Made by a program: the position numbers and the translations under genes
Source of the DNA: Rhodoferax sp. U2-2l
GTDB taxonomy: Bacteria; Pseudomonadota; Gammaproteobacteria; Burkholderiales; Burkholderiaceae_C
Direction: 5' to 3'
Length of the DNA: 64,000 nt
Assembly: GCF_020594515.1 (NCBI RefSeq)
Contig: NZ_JAJCTH010000003.1
Coordinates: 248,001 to 312,000 of the forward strand
Notes under the pieces: model-generated
The model's database searches: none
The model's input: the letters and a program-made list of their open reading frames with translations, nothing else
Told to the model about the DNA's origin: nothing
Part shown: positions 56,208 through 64,000 of the stretch, piece after piece
Numbering within the stretch: the stretch's first letter is position 1
Layout: each line of letters starts with the position of its first letter

Positions 56208-57209
56208 TCAGGCTGTCAGTTCAGGGAAATAAGCGGTTTTGCGGCGGCTGCCGTCTTTGCCCACCAGCAAGGCGTCCACCTGCGGCAAGGCGGCGGCGAG
56301 CGCCAGCGCCTTGTCCACCCCCATCACCAAAAATGCGGTGGACAGGCCGTCGGCCATCAGCCCGGTGGGCGCCAGCACCGTGGCACTGGCCAGGGTGGTG
56401 GGCGAGTCGCCCGTGGCGGGGTCAAAAATGTGGTGGTGGCGGAAGTCCGGGCTGAATACCGTTTCGTAGTCGCCGGAGGTGGCGAGCTGGCGGCCATCCA
56501 GCGGCACCCGGGCGGCCAGGGTATCGGCTTGCCGTGGGTTTTTGATGCCCAGCACCCAAGGTTGGTCGGTCGCCTTGTGGCCGAGGACGCCAAATTCGCC
56601 GGTATCCAGCAGGGCGTGGGTGATGCCATGGGCACGCAAGGCCGCCAGGGCCAGGTCCACCGCGTAACCTTGCGCCAGCCCGTTGAGGGTGATGGCCATG
56701 CCGGGCTTGGTCAGCCGAATCTGGTCAGCGTCCACGCGCACATCCTGCCAGTTGACCAGCGCTTTGGCCTGGGCGATGGCGGCGGGGGCGGGTAACGCCC
56801 CTTGGGCCTGAGCCTGGCTGAACGCCAGCCACAGCGGTTGCACGGTCACGTCAAACGCGCCGCCTGTCTGGCTGGCGAGTTGCCGGGCGTAGTCCAGCAC
56901 CTGGCGCAGATGGGGGTCAGGGTTGGCAAGCTGTCCCGTGGCGTTGAGCTGGTAGACCTGGCTGTGGGGCTGGTGCAGGCTCATCAGGGCGTCCACCTGG
57001 CTGATGTGACGCAAAGCCTCTGCGATGGCCGCTTGTGCGGTGAGCGGGTCCTCGTGCAACACGCGGATGGCCACCGTGGTACCAAACGCTCGCCCGCCGC
57101 CTGTGTGGGCCGTCAGTTCAGGCAAAGCGCTGGCGCGCGATCCCCAATAGGCCAGCCCTCCCAGAGAAGCCAGACCCAGAGAGGCAGAAAGCAAGGTGCG
57201 ACGGTGCAT
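56208..57209 (-). CDS. apbE: FAD:protein FMN transferase ApbE
   Basis: ApbE attaches FMN to a Thr or Ser of RnfG, RnfD and related proteins. The 333-residue protein has a leader (HRRTLLSASLGLASLGGLAYWGS), the motif RAFGTTVAIRVLHEDPL, the segment FDVTVQPLWLAFSQ, DLALAALRAHGITHALLDTGEFGVLG, and a C-terminal HHHIFDPATGDSPTTLASATVLAPT with the Asp/Thr magnesium site. As first gene of the operon it presumably serves RnfG and RnfD made from the same transcript. Confidence 0.94.
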   Translation of the reverse strand: MHRRTLLSASLGLASLGGLAYWGSRASALPELTAHTGGGRAFGTTVAIRVLHEDPLTAQAAIAEALRHISQVDALMSLHQPHSQVYQLNATGQLANPDPHLRQVLDYARQLASQTGGAFDVTVQPLWLAFSQAQAQGALPAPAAIAQAKALVNWQDVRVDADQIRLTKPGMAITLNGLAQGYAVDLALAALRAHGITHALLDTGEFGVLGHKATDQPWVLGIKNPRQADTLAARVPLDGRQLATSGDYETVFSPDFRHHHIFDPATGDSPTTLASATVLAPTGLMADGLSTAFLVMGVDKALALAAALPQVDALLVGKDGSRRKTAYFPELTA

Positions 57210-57410
57210 TCAAATTCCCTGTAAACATTTGTACGCAGTTGCGAACATTTGTGAACATTTTAAATTCAATACAGGGTTTTTTGGACAAGTGTAAACATAA
57301 ACTTACACCTGTCTGGCGCATTCTAAGTCTTTGATTTATATAAGTTCTGGCGCGAAATCCGGGTGAGTGACAGTTTTCGGGGCGTTGGCTGCGGGCGGCC
57401 GGCCGCGGGC
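57210..57410 (-). promoter_or_regulatory. Promoter region of the apbE-Rnf-PFOR operon
   Basis: This 200-bp gap is AT-rich against the local average. It contains a 20-bp inverted repeat GTGTAAACATAAACTTACAC at 57289-57308, whose core TGTAAA-N6-CTTACA resembles a TyrR-type box with one mismatch. Three close AACATTT copies lie at 57224-57230, 57244-57250 and 57254-57260. A weak FNR-like half-site TTGATTTATATAAG is at 57331-57344. The regulator is not identified. Confidence 0.5.
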
Positions 57411-58040
57411 CTAGTTTCCTAATATGGGAAACAGTTTCACCAATCCGTCTGACATCACTTCCACCGCCAGCGCCGCCAGGATCAAGCCCATGAGCCGCGT
57501 CATGACATTGATGCCGGTCTTGCCCAGGCTGTGCGCGATCGGCTGGGCCAGCGAGAAACACAGCGCGGTGGCCAACGCCACCACCACACCGTAGCCCACC
57601 AGGGTGGTGAGCTGCAGCACGGTTTTGGCCTTGTCGGCGTAGATCACCACGGTGGACATGGTGGCCGGGCCGGTGAGCAGTGGAATGGTCAGCGGCACCA
57701 CGGCAATGCTGGCGCGGGCGGCGGCGTCATGCATTTCTTCCGCGTTGGACTTGGCTTCGGCCGGTTGGGCGTTGAGCATGGCCAGCGCCGAGGTCAGCAG
57801 CAACATGCCGCCACCGACCTGAAAGCTGGCCAGCGAGATGCCGAAAAATTCCAGAATATGCAGGCCCATCAGCGCGCAGGTGGCAATCACCACAAAGGTG
57901 CTGAAGGACGCGATCAGGATGGTGCGTCGGCGCTGCTCCGGCGTGAAGTCCACCGTGTAGTGGATGAAAAACGGCACGATGGCCAAGGGGTTGACGATGG
58001 CCAGCAGGGTGACGAGCGGTTTGAAATCCATGGTGGGCAT
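57411..58040 (-). CDS. MarC family membrane protein
   Basis: This 209-residue protein has about six hydrophobic spans and the MarC/NAAT family start FKPLVTLLAIVNPLAIVPFFIHYT and the segment PLTIPLLTGPATMSTVVIY. Family members were once thought to be multidrug resistance proteins; function is unclear and some are linked to amino-acid transport. It is on the same strand and upstream of the apbE operon but has a separate 200-bp gap with an apparent promoter, so it is likely independent. Confidence 0.88.
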   Translation of the reverse strand: MPTMDFKPLVTLLAIVNPLAIVPFFIHYTVDFTPEQRRRTILIASFSTFVVIATCALMGLHILEFFGISLASFQVGGGMLLLTSALAMLNAQPAEAKSNAEEMHDAAARASIAVVPLTIPLLTGPATMSTVVIYADKAKTVLQLTTLVGYGVVVALATALCFSLAQPIAHSLGKTGINVMTRLMGLILAALAVEVMSDGLVKLFPILGN

Positions 58041-58118
58041 GGTAGCCGCTGGTGCGCCAGCGAACGCTGGATTCTTTGGGTAAACGTGCGCCGGGTTGGC
58101 GCAGGCAAGGACGGGTCG

Positions 58119-58287
58119 CTAGGAGGCTGTCGGACTTGGAGCGCCGAAAGCGAAAATCGGCCCCAGCGAGCACAGTTTTTGTCGGATTTGCAGCCCAATA
58201 GCCGAGCTATTGGGCAAAAAGCTGAAAAAAAATGGGCCGCTGCGGTCGATTTGCAGCCGGTGATTTCCAAGTTTGACAGCCTCCTAG
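58119..58287. mobile_element. 169-bp MITE-like element with 22-bp terminal inverted repeats
   Basis: The ends at 58119-58140 and 58266-58287 are inverted copies identical at 20 of 22 bases; each starts CTAGGAGGCTGTC. Inside is a perfect 9-bp stem with loop (GCCCAATAG at 58193-58201, loop CCGAG, CTATTGGGC at 58207-58215) and no open frame of note. Its right end overlaps the last codon of the alpha/beta hydrolase gene and supplies the TAG stop. It looks like a non-autonomous mobile or repeated element; copies elsewhere in the genome cannot be checked here. Confidence 0.75.
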
Positions 58288-59195
58288 TTGTCTGAGCGTA
58301 AAAAATCACGCAACGGCGCCAGCGCACGCTCAGGGGCTTCTTCTTGCGGCAGGTGGCCCACACCGTCCAGCGCCACCAGTTGGCTGCGTGCCAGGGCGTG
58401 GGTGTAGTCCGCGGCGTTGCTGAAGGGAATCAACGCGTCCTGCTGACCCCAGATGAGCAGCGTGGGGGCGCTGATGCGCTGGAGCAGCGGCACCGGGTCG
58501 ACCAGCACACTTTGCTGCAGGCGCGCGATCATGGCCTGGCGTGCGCCAGGGGCCAGCATCAGATCGTGGTAGCGGGTGGCGCGCTCGTCGGTCAAAGCGG
58601 CGGCGTCCACGTAGGCGGGCGCCAGATTCATGCGCAGCAGCCATTTGGGCAGCGTGAAACGCATCAGTTGCAGGGTGGCGGGCACGTCCGGTTTGACGCC
58701 GTAGGCAAAACCCGGGCTGGCAAACCCGTCGGGCGCCACCAGCACCAGTTTGTCGACCCGCTCGGGGTGGGTGGCCGCCAGGGTCCAGGCGATGCGCCCA
58801 CCCATCGAGTGCCCGACCACGCTGGCACGCGGCACAGCCAACTGGTCCAGCAGCGCCAGCAACAGCGCCACCGAGCGGCTGTCGGTGTAGTCCCCGGTCG
58901 CGTCGGGGCTACTCAGGCCGTGGCCGGGCAGGTCCAGGCGGATCACGCGCATGTGCTGCGACAAGTTTTGCGCCCATGGCTCCCAGGTGTGCAGGCTGCT
59001 GGCAAAGCCGTGGATCAGCAGCACTGCCGGGGCGTCACGCGGGCCGGTGTCGCGCACATGCAGGCTGGTGCCCAGCACCGTCACGCGGTCGGTGGGGGCG
59101 GCCTGGTAGCTGCGCTGCAGTTGCGCCAGGTCACGGTCTGGCGTCCACAGAAGCCACAAGCTTAGCAGCAGGATCAGCATGAGGATGACTTTCAA
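58284..59195 (-). CDS. Alpha/beta hydrolase with N-terminal anchor
   Basis: The 303-residue protein has an N-terminal signal anchor (ILMLILLLSLWLLW), then a hydrolase core with the oxyanion loop VLLIHGFASSLHTWEPW, nucleophile Ser in SVVGHSMGGRIAWTLA, acid residue in IWGQQDALIPF and His in LDGVGHLPQEEAPE. The substrate is unknown. The TAG stop is part of the CTAG end of the neighbouring repeat, so the original C-terminus may have been altered. Confidence 0.85.
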   Translation of the reverse strand: MKVILMLILLLSLWLLWTPDRDLAQLQRSYQAAPTDRVTVLGTSLHVRDTGPRDAPAVLLIHGFASSLHTWEPWAQNLSQHMRVIRLDLPGHGLSSPDATGDYTDSRSVALLLALLDQLAVPRASVVGHSMGGRIAWTLAATHPERVDKLVLVAPDGFASPGFAYGVKPDVPATLQLMRFTLPKWLLRMNLAPAYVDAAALTDERATRYHDLMLAPGARQAMIARLQQSVLVDPVPLLQRISAPTLLIWGQQDALIPFSNAADYTHALARSQLVALDGVGHLPQEEAPERALAPLRDFLRSDN

Positions 59196-59199
59196 AACC

Positions 59200-60339
59200 C
59201 TAGCGCGCAGAGCGCTCCAGATAGCGCTTTCGCCAGAAAAACACCACCAGCGCCAGTGCGGTGAGCGCCATCGCGCCCATGGCCAGCCAGAAGCCGTTGG
59301 AGCGGTGCAGCAGCGGAATAAATTCGAAATTCATGCCAAAAATCCCGGCAATCAGGTTCAGCGGCAAAAACACCGCGGTCAGCACGGTGAGCGTGCGCAT
59401 GATCTCGTTGGTGCGGTGGCTTTGGGCGTTGAAGTGGATCTGCACCGCGGTCTCGGCGTTTTGCTCGAGCTGGCGCACATGGTGCACCACGCGCTCGATG
59501 TGTTCCAGCACGTCGCGGCTGCGCACCTGAAGCAAGTCGCGCTCATGGTGGCTCAGGTGGGTGTCGGTCTGCGGCCAGTGTTTCAGCGCCTCGATCCAGT
59601 CCTGAATGGCTGTGCGCTGGTCCTCGCACACCTCGTCGAGCAGGTGCAGCGAGCGGCGGGCATCGAGCAGGGTGCTCCAGTTGGAAAACCGGGTTTTGGG
59701 GTTGAGCAGTTCACTTTGCCAGTGGTCCAGCTGGTGGGTGAGTTCACGGCGCAGGGCCAGAAAACCGTCCACCATGTGGTTGACGATGCGCAGCATCAGG
59801 TCAGCCGGGCTGCTGGGCACACCGCGCGCCCCGGTGGAGCGGCCATCGGGCAGCGCGGCGCTTGCCTGGTTGCCGCCAGCGGTCAGCAGCCGTTGGGCGT
59901 AACTGTCGCGCAGCCCGCAGTTTTCCGGGTGGACACTCAGCAGAACCCGGTCAAACACCACAAACCCGATGGCGCTGGTGGCAATGCGCTGCAAGATGGG
60001 TGGCCCGCGGCGTTTGGTGGTGGGTGGCGGCGCTTTTTCGGGCGGGGCCTCGTTGACCTCCACCGCATCGGTCAGGCGGCGAAACACCAGCAGGTCGTAC
60101 TGCAGGGTGTAGTCGTAGCGCGAAGGCAGATGCTGGTTGAGCAAGTCCGACACATGCAGGTCCACCAGCGGTGTCTCACACAGGCGTTGCAGGGTGGTCT
60201 GCAGGGGCGCTTGCAGCTGCTCGAGCTCGGTGCGGGTGCAGGCCAGCCACAAAAAACCGTGTGTGGGCAGGCGCAGGTCGTCCAGCGACGCGGTGTCACT
60301 GTCGTTGACCTGGCTGCCATGGATGGTGAACGCCCGCAT
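59200..60339 (-). CDS. CorA family divalent-cation transporter
   Basis: This 379-residue protein has an alpha/beta N-terminal cytoplasmic domain and two C-terminal spans. The GMN pore signature is in LNLIAGIFGMNFEFIPLLH near residue 340. The spacing matches the CorA/ZntB superfamily. E. coli CorA imports Mg2+; ZntB exports zinc. The start at 60339 (MRAFTIHGSQ) is preferred over a start seven codons upstream. It ends four bases before the hydrolase start. Confidence 0.88.
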   Translation of the reverse strand: MRAFTIHGSQVNDSDTASLDDLRLPTHGFLWLACTRTELEQLQAPLQTTLQRLCETPLVDLHVSDLLNQHLPSRYDYTLQYDLLVFRRLTDAVEVNEAPPEKAPPPTTKRRGPPILQRIATSAIGFVVFDRVLLSVHPENCGLRDSYAQRLLTAGGNQASAALPDGRSTGARGVPSSPADLMLRIVNHMVDGFLALRRELTHQLDHWQSELLNPKTRFSNWSTLLDARRSLHLLDEVCEDQRTAIQDWIEALKHWPQTDTHLSHHERDLLQVRSRDVLEHIERVVHHVRQLEQNAETAVQIHFNAQSHRTNEIMRTLTVLTAVFLPLNLIAGIFGMNFEFIPLLHRSNGFWLAMGAMALTALALVVFFWRKRYLERSAR

Positions 60340-60399
60340 GGTGTTGGTGCTGCTCCGCAATCGGCCGCTTGCCCTGATGCATCAGGGCAAGCATCGCCT

Positions 60400-61491
<1,092 letters not shown>

Positions 61492-61500
61492 TTAAATTAC

Positions 61501-61605
61501 GCCCCGGACAGTTTACTGTCCCCCGCTTTTCCTCCCTGAGCGGGGCCTTGATGTGTGACAGCAAATAGGCTTACCACCCCAGCCCTCGTGCTGGGGTTTT
61601 TTTTT
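61501..61605 (+). ncRNA. Candidate structured RNA/leader with terminator
   Basis: Three foldable parts lie in a row: GGACAG-TTTA-CTGTCC (61506-61521); CCCCGCT (61521-61527) pairing with AGCGGGG (61539-61545) around the loop TTTCCTCCCTG, which is anti-Shine-Dalgarno-like; and the terminator at 61577. GCCCCG at 61501-61506 can alternatively pair with CGGGGC at 61541-61546, so two folds exclude each other. An AT-rich promoter-like region with TTGACT at 61465 precedes it, though no clear -10 is seen. It may be a small RNA or a leader of the VanZ gene. Confidence 0.4.
61577..61605 (+). terminator. Rho-independent terminator upstream of the VanZ-like gene
   Basis: CCCCAGC at 61577-61583 pairs with GCTGGGG at 61590-61596 around a six-base loop, followed by nine T residues at 61597-61605. 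It lies 62 bp upstream of the VanZ-like start and points in the same direction, so it ends an upstream short transcript or acts as an attenuator. Confidence 0.88.
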
Positions 61606-61667
61606 GTCTGTCGTTTTTTCGCCCTAAACTGACCGAATGACCCCGATTTTTTTCATGTGATCGCCCG

Positions 61668-62768
61668 ATGCCGATGCACAAAACCTCGGCATGGCCGCTG
61701 GCGCTGGTTTACGCAGGCCTGATCGTCTATGCCAGTCTGTACCCGTTTGTGGGGTGGCGCGACCAGGGCATGGCGCCCATGTTGTTCCTGACGGCACCCT
61801 GGCCCAAATATTGGACCGGTTTTGATGTGGTGTCCAACGTGCTGGGCTACATGCCGGTCGGGTTTTTCCTGACCTTGGGGGCACTGCGCACCGGCCACAT
61901 GCGCTGGGCGGTTTGGGTGGCGGTGCCGGTCGCCGCGCTGCTGTCGCTGGCCATGGAAACCCTGCAGATTTACCTGCCATCGCGCGTGCCGTCCAACCTG
62001 GATTGGGTACTGAACATTCTGGGTGCTGCGCTGGGTGCGCTGTCGGCCTGGGGTTTGGAAAAGCTTGGGGTTTTGCAGCGCTGGAGCCGTTTTCGCGCCA
62101 GTTGGTTTGTGCACGATGCGCGCGGGGCGTTGGTGCTGCTGGCGTTGTGGCCGCTGGCGCTGTTGTTTCCGACCACGGTGCCTTGGGGGCTGGGGCAGGT
62201 GATGGAGCGGCTCGAAGGCGGGCTGGCAGTTTTGCTGGCTGACAGCCCGTTTCTTGAGTGGCTGCCGGTGCGTGACATCGAATTGCAGCCGCCGCTACCG
62301 GTGGCAGAGTGGTTGTGTGTGGTGCTGGGCTTGCTGATTCCGGGCTTGCTGGGCTACTGCGTCATTCTCCATGGCGGCAAGCGGCTGTGGTTTTTGTTGT
62401 GGATGGCTGTGTTGGGTGTGGGTGTGACCAGTTTGAGTGCCGCGCTCAGTTTTGGGCCTGAGCATGCCTGGATCTGGCTGCGAGCTCCGGTGCGTGGGGC
62501 GGCGGTGGTCGCGCTGGTGGTACTGGCGTTGCTGCTGTGGTTGCCACCACGTGCCGCGGCGACCCTGGCGGTGCTGGCCTTGGGTGTGTACTTGAGCCTG
62601 ATCAACCAGACCCCGATCGATCCGTATTTTGAGCAGACGCTGTTTTTATGGGAGCAAGGGCGGTTCATCCGGTTTCACGGATTGGCGCAGTGGCTGGGCT
62701 GGTTGTGGCCCTTTGCCGCACTGTTCTATGTGCTGAGCAGGGTGTGGGGAAAAGAGTCGCGCAACTAA
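61668..62768 (+). CDS. VanZ-like family membrane protein
   Basis: This 366-residue protein has about nine or ten hydrophobic spans. The N-terminal part (VYASLYPFVGWRD, then VVSNVLGYMPVGFFLTLGAL and METLQIYLPSRVPSNLDWVLNILGAALGAL) is the VanZ-like domain named after a teicoplanin-resistance accessory protein; its biochemical role is unknown. The C-terminal half is extra membrane sequence of unknown role. A second ATG lies two codons in (61674). Confidence 0.85.
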   Translation: MPMHKTSAWPLALVYAGLIVYASLYPFVGWRDQGMAPMLFLTAPWPKYWTGFDVVSNVLGYMPVGFFLTLGALRTGHMRWAVWVAVPVAALLSLAMETLQIYLPSRVPSNLDWVLNILGAALGALSAWGLEKLGVLQRWSRFRASWFVHDARGALVLLALWPLALLFPTTVPWGLGQVMERLEGGLAVLLADSPFLEWLPVRDIELQPPLPVAEWLCVVLGLLIPGLLGYCVILHGGKRLWFLLWMAVLGVGVTSLSAALSFGPEHAWIWLRAPVRGAAVVALVVLALLLWLPPRAAATLAVLALGVYLSLINQTPIDPYFEQTLFLWEQGRFIRFHGLAQWLGWLWPFAALFYVLSRVWGKESRN

Positions 62769-62777
62769 AATCATTGG

Positions 62778-63155
62778 ATGACCCATTCAACACTTCCAGT
62801 CTCAGGCTCCAGTCCGCCCGCGCCCGCGGCCGGTTACTTTCAACGGCACATTTTTTTCTGCATCAACGAGCGACCCAACGGCGAATCCTGTTGCGCCCAG
62901 CATGGCGCACTGGCCGCGTTCGACCACTGCAAGGCGCAAGTCAAGGCCGCCGGGCTGGCCGGGCCGGGGCAGGTGCGGGTGAACAAAGCGGGTTGCCTGG
63001 ACCGCTGCGCTGCCGGGCCGGTGGCCGTGGTGTACCCCGAAGGTGTCTGGTACAGCTACCTGGACAACAGCGACATCGATGAGATCGTCGAATCGCACCT
63101 CAAAAACGGCCAGGTGGTGCAGCGCCTGCTGACGCCGCCGCACCTGGGTCGTTAA
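62778..63155 (+). CDS. (2Fe-2S) ferredoxin-domain protein, thioredoxin-like fold
   Basis: This 125-residue protein has the cluster Cys pattern: FFCINERPNGESCCAQHGA, then GCLDRCAAGPVAVVYPEGVWY, typical of the thioredoxin-like [2Fe-2S] ferredoxin family. It may be an electron carrier. It starts nine bases after the VanZ-like stop and is probably in the same operon. There are no nearby hydrogenase or nitrogenase genes to suggest a partner. Confidence 0.88.
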   Translation: MTHSTLPVSGSSPPAPAAGYFQRHIFFCINERPNGESCCAQHGALAAFDHCKAQVKAAGLAGPGQVRVNKAGCLDRCAAGPVAVVYPEGVWYSYLDNSDIDEIVESHLKNGQVVQRLLTPPHLGR

Positions 63156-63267
63156 CTTATCCCCGGCGTTTCGTGCGTCAGCCCTCGTCGTCAGAGGACG
63201 GGTCGCTACCCTGACAACAGCCATTCATTTTTCAAACAGCCTGTTGGCTGACATCACCCATTTTTTT

Positions 63268-64000
63268 ATGAAACAGTTTTTTGCCATGCTGGCTGCCTGC
63301 GTTGTCTTGAGCGCAGCAGCCCAAACCCCGCAAGCCCCCGAGATTGCCGCGCGCTCTTACCTGCTGATGGATGTCACAGCCAATCAGATCCTGGCGCAAA
63401 AAGACATTGATACCCCGGTCGAGCCTGCGTCACTGACCAAGCTGATGACCGCCTATCTGGTGTTTGATGCGCTGCGCAACAAGAAAATTGACCTTCAACA
63501 GACGCTGCCGGTGAGCGAGCGCGCCTGGCGGATGCCCGGCTCGCGCATGTTCATCGATCCCAAAATGCAGGTGCCGGTGGAAGACCTGATCAAAGGCATG
63601 ATCGTGCAAAGCGGCAACGATGCCACCATGGCACTGGCTGAAGGTGTGGGTGGCACGGTCGAGCGTTTTGTCGAGATGATGAACGCGCAGGCCAAGGTGC
63701 TGGGCATGAACTCCACCGGCTACAAAAACCCCGAGGGCCTCACCGAAGCGGGTCACACCACCACCGCGCGCGATCTGAGCGTGCTGGCCACGCGGTTGAT
63801 GCGCGACTTCCCGGACTATGTTCACTATTACGCCATCAAGAACTATCGCTACCCGGGCACGCCCGCGGCCAATGGCAACAACCGCAATGCGCTGCTGTTT
63901 CGCGATCCGACGGTGGACGGCCTGAAAACCGGGCACACCGATGCGGCGGGCTACTGCCTGATTGCCACGGCGCATCGTGACGTGGCCGGGCTGGGTAGCC
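63268..64000 (+). CDS. dacC: D-alanyl-D-alanine carboxypeptidase (penicillin-binding protein 5/6 family; 3' end outside window)
   Basis: The N-terminal 244 residues are present. There is a signal peptide (MKQFFAMLAACVVLSAAAQ), the catalytic SxxK in EPASLTKLMTAYLVFD (Ser55, Lys58), the SGN motif in VQSGNDATMALAEG near residue 115 and KTG in DGLKTGHTDAAGYCL near residue 220. It trims pentapeptides in peptidoglycan. It cannot be told apart from dacA, so the symbol is provisional. Confidence 0.92.
   Translation, partial: MKQFFAMLAACVVLSAAAQTPQAPEIAARSYLLMDVTANQILAQKDIDTPVEPASLTKLMTAYLVFDALRNKKIDLQQTLPVSERAWRMPGSRMFIDPKMQVPVEDLIKGMIVQSGNDATMALAEGVGGTVERFVEMMNAQAKVLGMNSTGYKNPEGLTEAGHTTTARDLSVLATRLMRDFPDYVHYYAIKNYRYPGTPAANGNNRNALLFRDPTVDGLKTGHTDAAGYCLIATAHRDVAGLGS

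Overview
The window is high-GC chromosomal DNA from a betaproteobacterium, most likely order Burkholderiales, family Comamonadaceae, of a Rhodoferax-like kind. This is inferred from gene content and order (holA-proA, argS-SPOR-dsbA, lptA-lptB-rpoN, the proteobacterial-type gshA) and from protein character; no database search was possible. Most of it is ordinary core genome with dense, short-spaced operons on both strands.

Layout. 1-5.2 kb: a cut ornithine cyclodeaminase gene divergent from an Lrp/AsnC regulator, then holA-proA and gshA. 5.3-10.4 kb: potassium transporter kup, a BenE-type permease and gshB, with a class II glutamine amidotransferase converging on gshB. 10.6-17.8 kb: a FimV-like envelope protein, two small proteins behind malate synthase G (glcB), a CaiB-type CoA-transferase and a LysR regulator. 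17.8-26 kb: argS, SPOR protein, dsbA, lptA-lptB-rpoN, a 75-bp tandem repeat, an rRNA methyltransferase with an inserted segment, a PIN protein and a YecA/SEC-C protein. 27-36 kb: an accessory-looking stretch with a Na+/H+ antiporter-like permease, a truncated UspA relic, an SDR, hydrolases, a thioredoxin-fold protein, a transglutaminase, a divergent LysE/ArgO-ArgP pair and a DeoR regulator. 36.4-44 kb: bifunctional adhE, a CHASE4-GGDEF cyclase, a four-gene operon led by a mini J-protein with three proteins I do not recognise, and a PilZ protein. 44.5 kb: tRNA-Ser(UGA). 44.6-57.2 kb: a minus-strand operon apbE-rnfB-PFOR-rnfC-D-G-E-A-small Cys-rich membrane protein-ferredoxin:NADP reductase. 57.4-64 kb: marC, a 169-bp MITE-like element, an alpha/beta hydrolase, corA, hemB, a candidate structured RNA, a VanZ-like membrane protein, a 2Fe-2S protein and a cut D-Ala-D-Ala carboxypeptidase.

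The most interesting locus is the 44.6-57.2 kb electron-transfer operon. It joins a 1659-residue one-chain 2-oxoacid:ferredoxin oxidoreductase carrying its own C-terminal ferredoxin to a complete Rnf complex, the flavin transferase that loads RnfG and RnfD, a small NqrM-like Cys-rich protein and a plant-type FNR. With adhE 6 kb away this suggests interchange of pyruvate/acetyl-CoA, reduced ferredoxin, NADH, NADPH and the ion gradient under low oxygen. The four-gene J-protein operon, the covarying 75-bp repeats, the MITE that provides a gene's stop codon, and the structured RNA upstream of the VanZ gene are the other points worth a second look.
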